Assembly: GCA_031290205.1 (NCBI GenBank)
Contig: JAITNZ010000065.1
Location: forward strand, 1-7,448
Origin: Spirochaetaceae bacterium
Lineage (GTDB): Bacteria > Spirochaetota > Spirochaetia > Treponematales > Breznakiellaceae
Length of the DNA stretch: 7,448 nucleotides
Direction of reading: 5' to 3'
Shown: in pieces, positions 6,190 to 7,448 of the stretch
Numbering within the stretch: the first letter of the stretch is position 1
Layout: every line of letters starts with the position of its first letter
The notes under the pieces: model-generated
Database searches by the model: none
What the model was told of the DNA's origin: nothing
The model's input: only the letters and a program-made list of their open reading frames with translations
Program-made: the position numbers and the translations under genes

Positions 6190-7214
6190 TGAGCGCTCTT
6201 TTCCTTGCATGCCCCCTCGCCGCAGGTTTTCTCCTCGATTTGCTCTTTGGCGACCCGCCGGAGTTCCCCCACATCGTCCGTCTTTTCGGCTTTTTGATTA
6301 GCAAACTGGAATTTTTTTTCCGGGGCACGAGGCTGAGGGGGACGCCGGTTAAATCAACCACAAACGACACGAACCACACGAACGGGCGCACAGACAAAAC
6401 CCTCTTTGTTCGCGGGATATTTTTTTGCGCCGCCGTGCTGCTTATTTCGGCGGGGGCGCCCGCCTGCCTCCTCTATTTTGCCTATCGCCTTCATCCGGCG
6501 GCGGGCTGTGTGCTGGAAACGCTGCTTGTCTATCAGCTGATCGCCGTAAAAGACCTCCGCGTCGAGAGCCTGAGGGTGTTTTCCCGCCTTGAAGCGGGCG
6601 ATATTGAGGGCGCGAGGCGCGCGCTTTCGATGATAGTCGGGCGTGATACGAAAAATCTTGATGAGGCGGGGGTCGCGCGGGCGGCGGTGGAGACTGTCGC
6701 CGAAAATTCCAGCGATGGCGCGGCGGCGCCGCTCTTTTTCATCGCCCTCGGCGGCGCGGCGGCAGGCTGCCTCTACAAGGCGGCAAATACGATGGATTCG
6801 ATGATAGGCTACAAGAACGAACGCTATCTTTACTTCGGCAGGGCAGCCGCCCGCGTCGACGACCTCCTCAATCTGGCGCCCTCCCGCCTCTCCGCCCTCC
6901 TCATGATAGCCGCCTCTGTGCCGCTAGGCTTCGACGCGCGGGGCGCTGCACGGGTCTGGCGGCGCGACAAGCGCAAACACGCCAGCCCGAACTCAGCCCA
7001 GACGGAGGCAGCCTGCGCCGGCGCCCTCGGGCTGCGCTTGGCGGGACCGGCGTTCTACGAGGGCGCACTCGAAGAAAAGCCGTTTATCGGCGACGAGACG
7101 CGCAGCATAGAGCGCTGCGACATCATCCGCGCCAACCGCCTCCACTACGCCGCCTCAATGCTGATGCTTTTGCTGGCATTCGGCATAAGGATAGTGATTC
7201 TCAGTTTGATCTGA
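6189..7214 (+). CDS. cbiB: Adenosylcobinamide-phosphate synthase CbiB/CobD
   Basis: This integral membrane enzyme of late cobalamin synthesis joins adenosylcobyric acid to aminopropanol (or its phosphate) to give adenosylcobinamide (phosphate). The 341-residue protein has the family hallmarks in order: LDLLFGDPPEFPH (16-28), a hydrophobic segment (~77-97), VGRDTKNLDEAGVARAAVE (150-168), AENSSDGAAAPLFF (171-184), NTMDSMIGYKNERY (200-213), DDLLNLAPSRLSALL (224-238), HASPNSAQTEAACAGALG (264-281) and IIRANRLHYA near the end, followed by a final hydrophobic helix. It appears complete and slightly longer than the usual ~310-320 residues. The excess is a polar insert at ~48-71 whose DNA looks like a dispersed repeat. 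ATG overlaps the ankyrin stop (TAATG) with no good RBS, implying translational coupling. In other genomes the same family is called cobD. Start and function are well supported; whether the insert affects activity is unknown. Confidence 0.95.
   Translation: MSALFLACPLAAGFLLDLLFGDPPEFPHIVRLFGFLISKLEFFFRGTRLRGTPVKSTTNDTNHTNGRTDKTLFVRGIFFCAAVLLISAGAPACLLYFAYRLHPAAGCVLETLLVYQLIAVKDLRVESLRVFSRLEAGDIEGARRALSMIVGRDTKNLDEAGVARAAVETVAENSSDGAAAPLFFIALGGAAAGCLYKAANTMDSMIGYKNERYLYFGRAAARVDDLLNLAPSRLSALLMIAASVPLGFDARGAARVWRRDKRKHASPNSAQTEAACAGALGLRLAGPAFYEGALEEKPFIGDETRSIERCDIIRANRLHYAASMLMLLLAFGIRIVILSLI
6348..6400 (+). repeat. Dispersed-repeat-like insert inside cbiB
   Basis: The segment beginning GTTAAATCAACCACAAACG has the internal ACGACACGAACCACACGAAC periodicity typical of short dispersed intergenic repeats in diverse bacteria. 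It encodes the polar run STTNDTNHTNGRTD (56-69) between the conserved N-terminal motif and the second hydrophobic segment of CbiB, where family members usually have a short loop. The reading frame is preserved. Identification as a repeat is by motif recognition, not a search. Confidence 0.5.
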
Positions 7215-7232
7215 AGAAACACCCGCTCCACA

Positions 7233-7308
7233 GGGGGAAGGCTTTCTCGGGTACGCGGCACAAGCGCTAACGCGCCAGCGCTCGCTGCAATACACGACGC
7301 CACGAGCA
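7233..7308 (+). repeat. REP-like hairpin unit C
   Basis: This unit starts 19 bases after the cbiB stop. It has the canonical head GGGGGAAGGCTTTCTCGGG, the GGCACAAGCGC / GCGCCAG hairpin core with a TAAC loop, and the tail ATACACGACGCCACGAGCA, then joins unit D without spacer. Open frames across it on the minus strand (7145-7408) are repeat-derived and not counted as genes. Confidence 0.85.
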
Positions 7309-7410
7309 GGGGAAGGCTTTCTCGGTCAGGGCACGGGGGGGCACTCTCGGTCAGCAGCACAAGCGCGGACGCGCCAGTGCTTGCTGCCATACACGACGCC
7401 ACGAGCATTT
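7309..7410 (+). repeat. REP-like hairpin unit D with internal duplication
   Basis: This unit is longer than the others because TCTCGGTCAG occurs twice 25 bases apart (7320-7329 and 7345-7354), with a G7 run between. The hairpin arms differ from unit A by a compensatory change (A7356 with T7382, against G2713 with C2739). The tail is the same CACGAGCATTT ending as unit B. Bases 7411-7448 after it show nothing recognisable. Confidence 0.8.
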
Positions 7411-7448
7411 ACCGACAAACACCCGCGCACCTGCCATCCTCCTAACCG

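Noticed and set aside
5648..6397. Long minus-strand open frame (249 codons) opposite the ankyrin/cbiB junction
   Set aside because: It lies entirely opposite two well-supported genes, has a very Arg/Pro/Ser-rich shadow composition, and no RBS or recognisable domain.
7145..7408. Minus-strand 87-codon frame after cbiB
   Set aside because: Two repeated peptide segments in it come from REP-like units C and D, and its end runs antisense into cbiB.

Overview
The window looks like a spirochaete chromosome, most likely a gut-type Treponema. This is inferred from protein style: a BspA-like leucine-rich-repeat lipoprotein with a loose spirochaetal lipobox, a very long exported ankyrin-repeat protein, and abundant small dispersed repeats. 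No rRNA, tRNA or housekeeping marker is present to prove it. Base composition changes along the window: the first ~670 bases are AT-richer with C-only tracts, and the right half is clearly GC-rich.

Layout. 1-671 has no well-supported gene. It holds a C-rich segment with four C runs, a 25-base C homopolymer, an uncertain open frame to 488, a dispersed-repeat-like stretch, and a long imperfect inverted repeat that contains a plausible promoter for the next gene. 672-2609 encodes a surface or periplasmic lipoprotein: signal peptide, Ig-like N-terminal part, two tandem beta-domains, proline hinge, LRR_5/BspA repeats. 2610-3279 is a 670-base intergenic region built largely of repeats: two 65-base near-identical direct repeats 279 bases apart, a pair of REP-like hairpin units, and two perfect GC-rich hairpins. 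3280-6189 encodes an exported protein made almost entirely of about 26 ankyrin repeats. Its stop codon overlaps (TAATG) the start of a complete cbiB/cobD gene at 6189-7214, which makes adenosylcobinamide phosphate in late cobalamin synthesis. 7215-7448 carries a second pair of the same REP-like units, in the same orientation as the first pair.

How the parts relate. The ankyrin gene and cbiB are translationally linked and form a two-gene unit flanked by direct pairs of hairpin repeats. The membrane enzyme CbiB carries an in-frame insertion of about 20 residues whose DNA resembles a dispersed intergenic repeat. The lipoprotein appears to be an independent unit. The most unusual signals are the C25 tract, whose length decides which downstream frame an upstream ATG enters, the repeat inserted inside cbiB, and the paired REP-like units that show one compensatory base-pair change.
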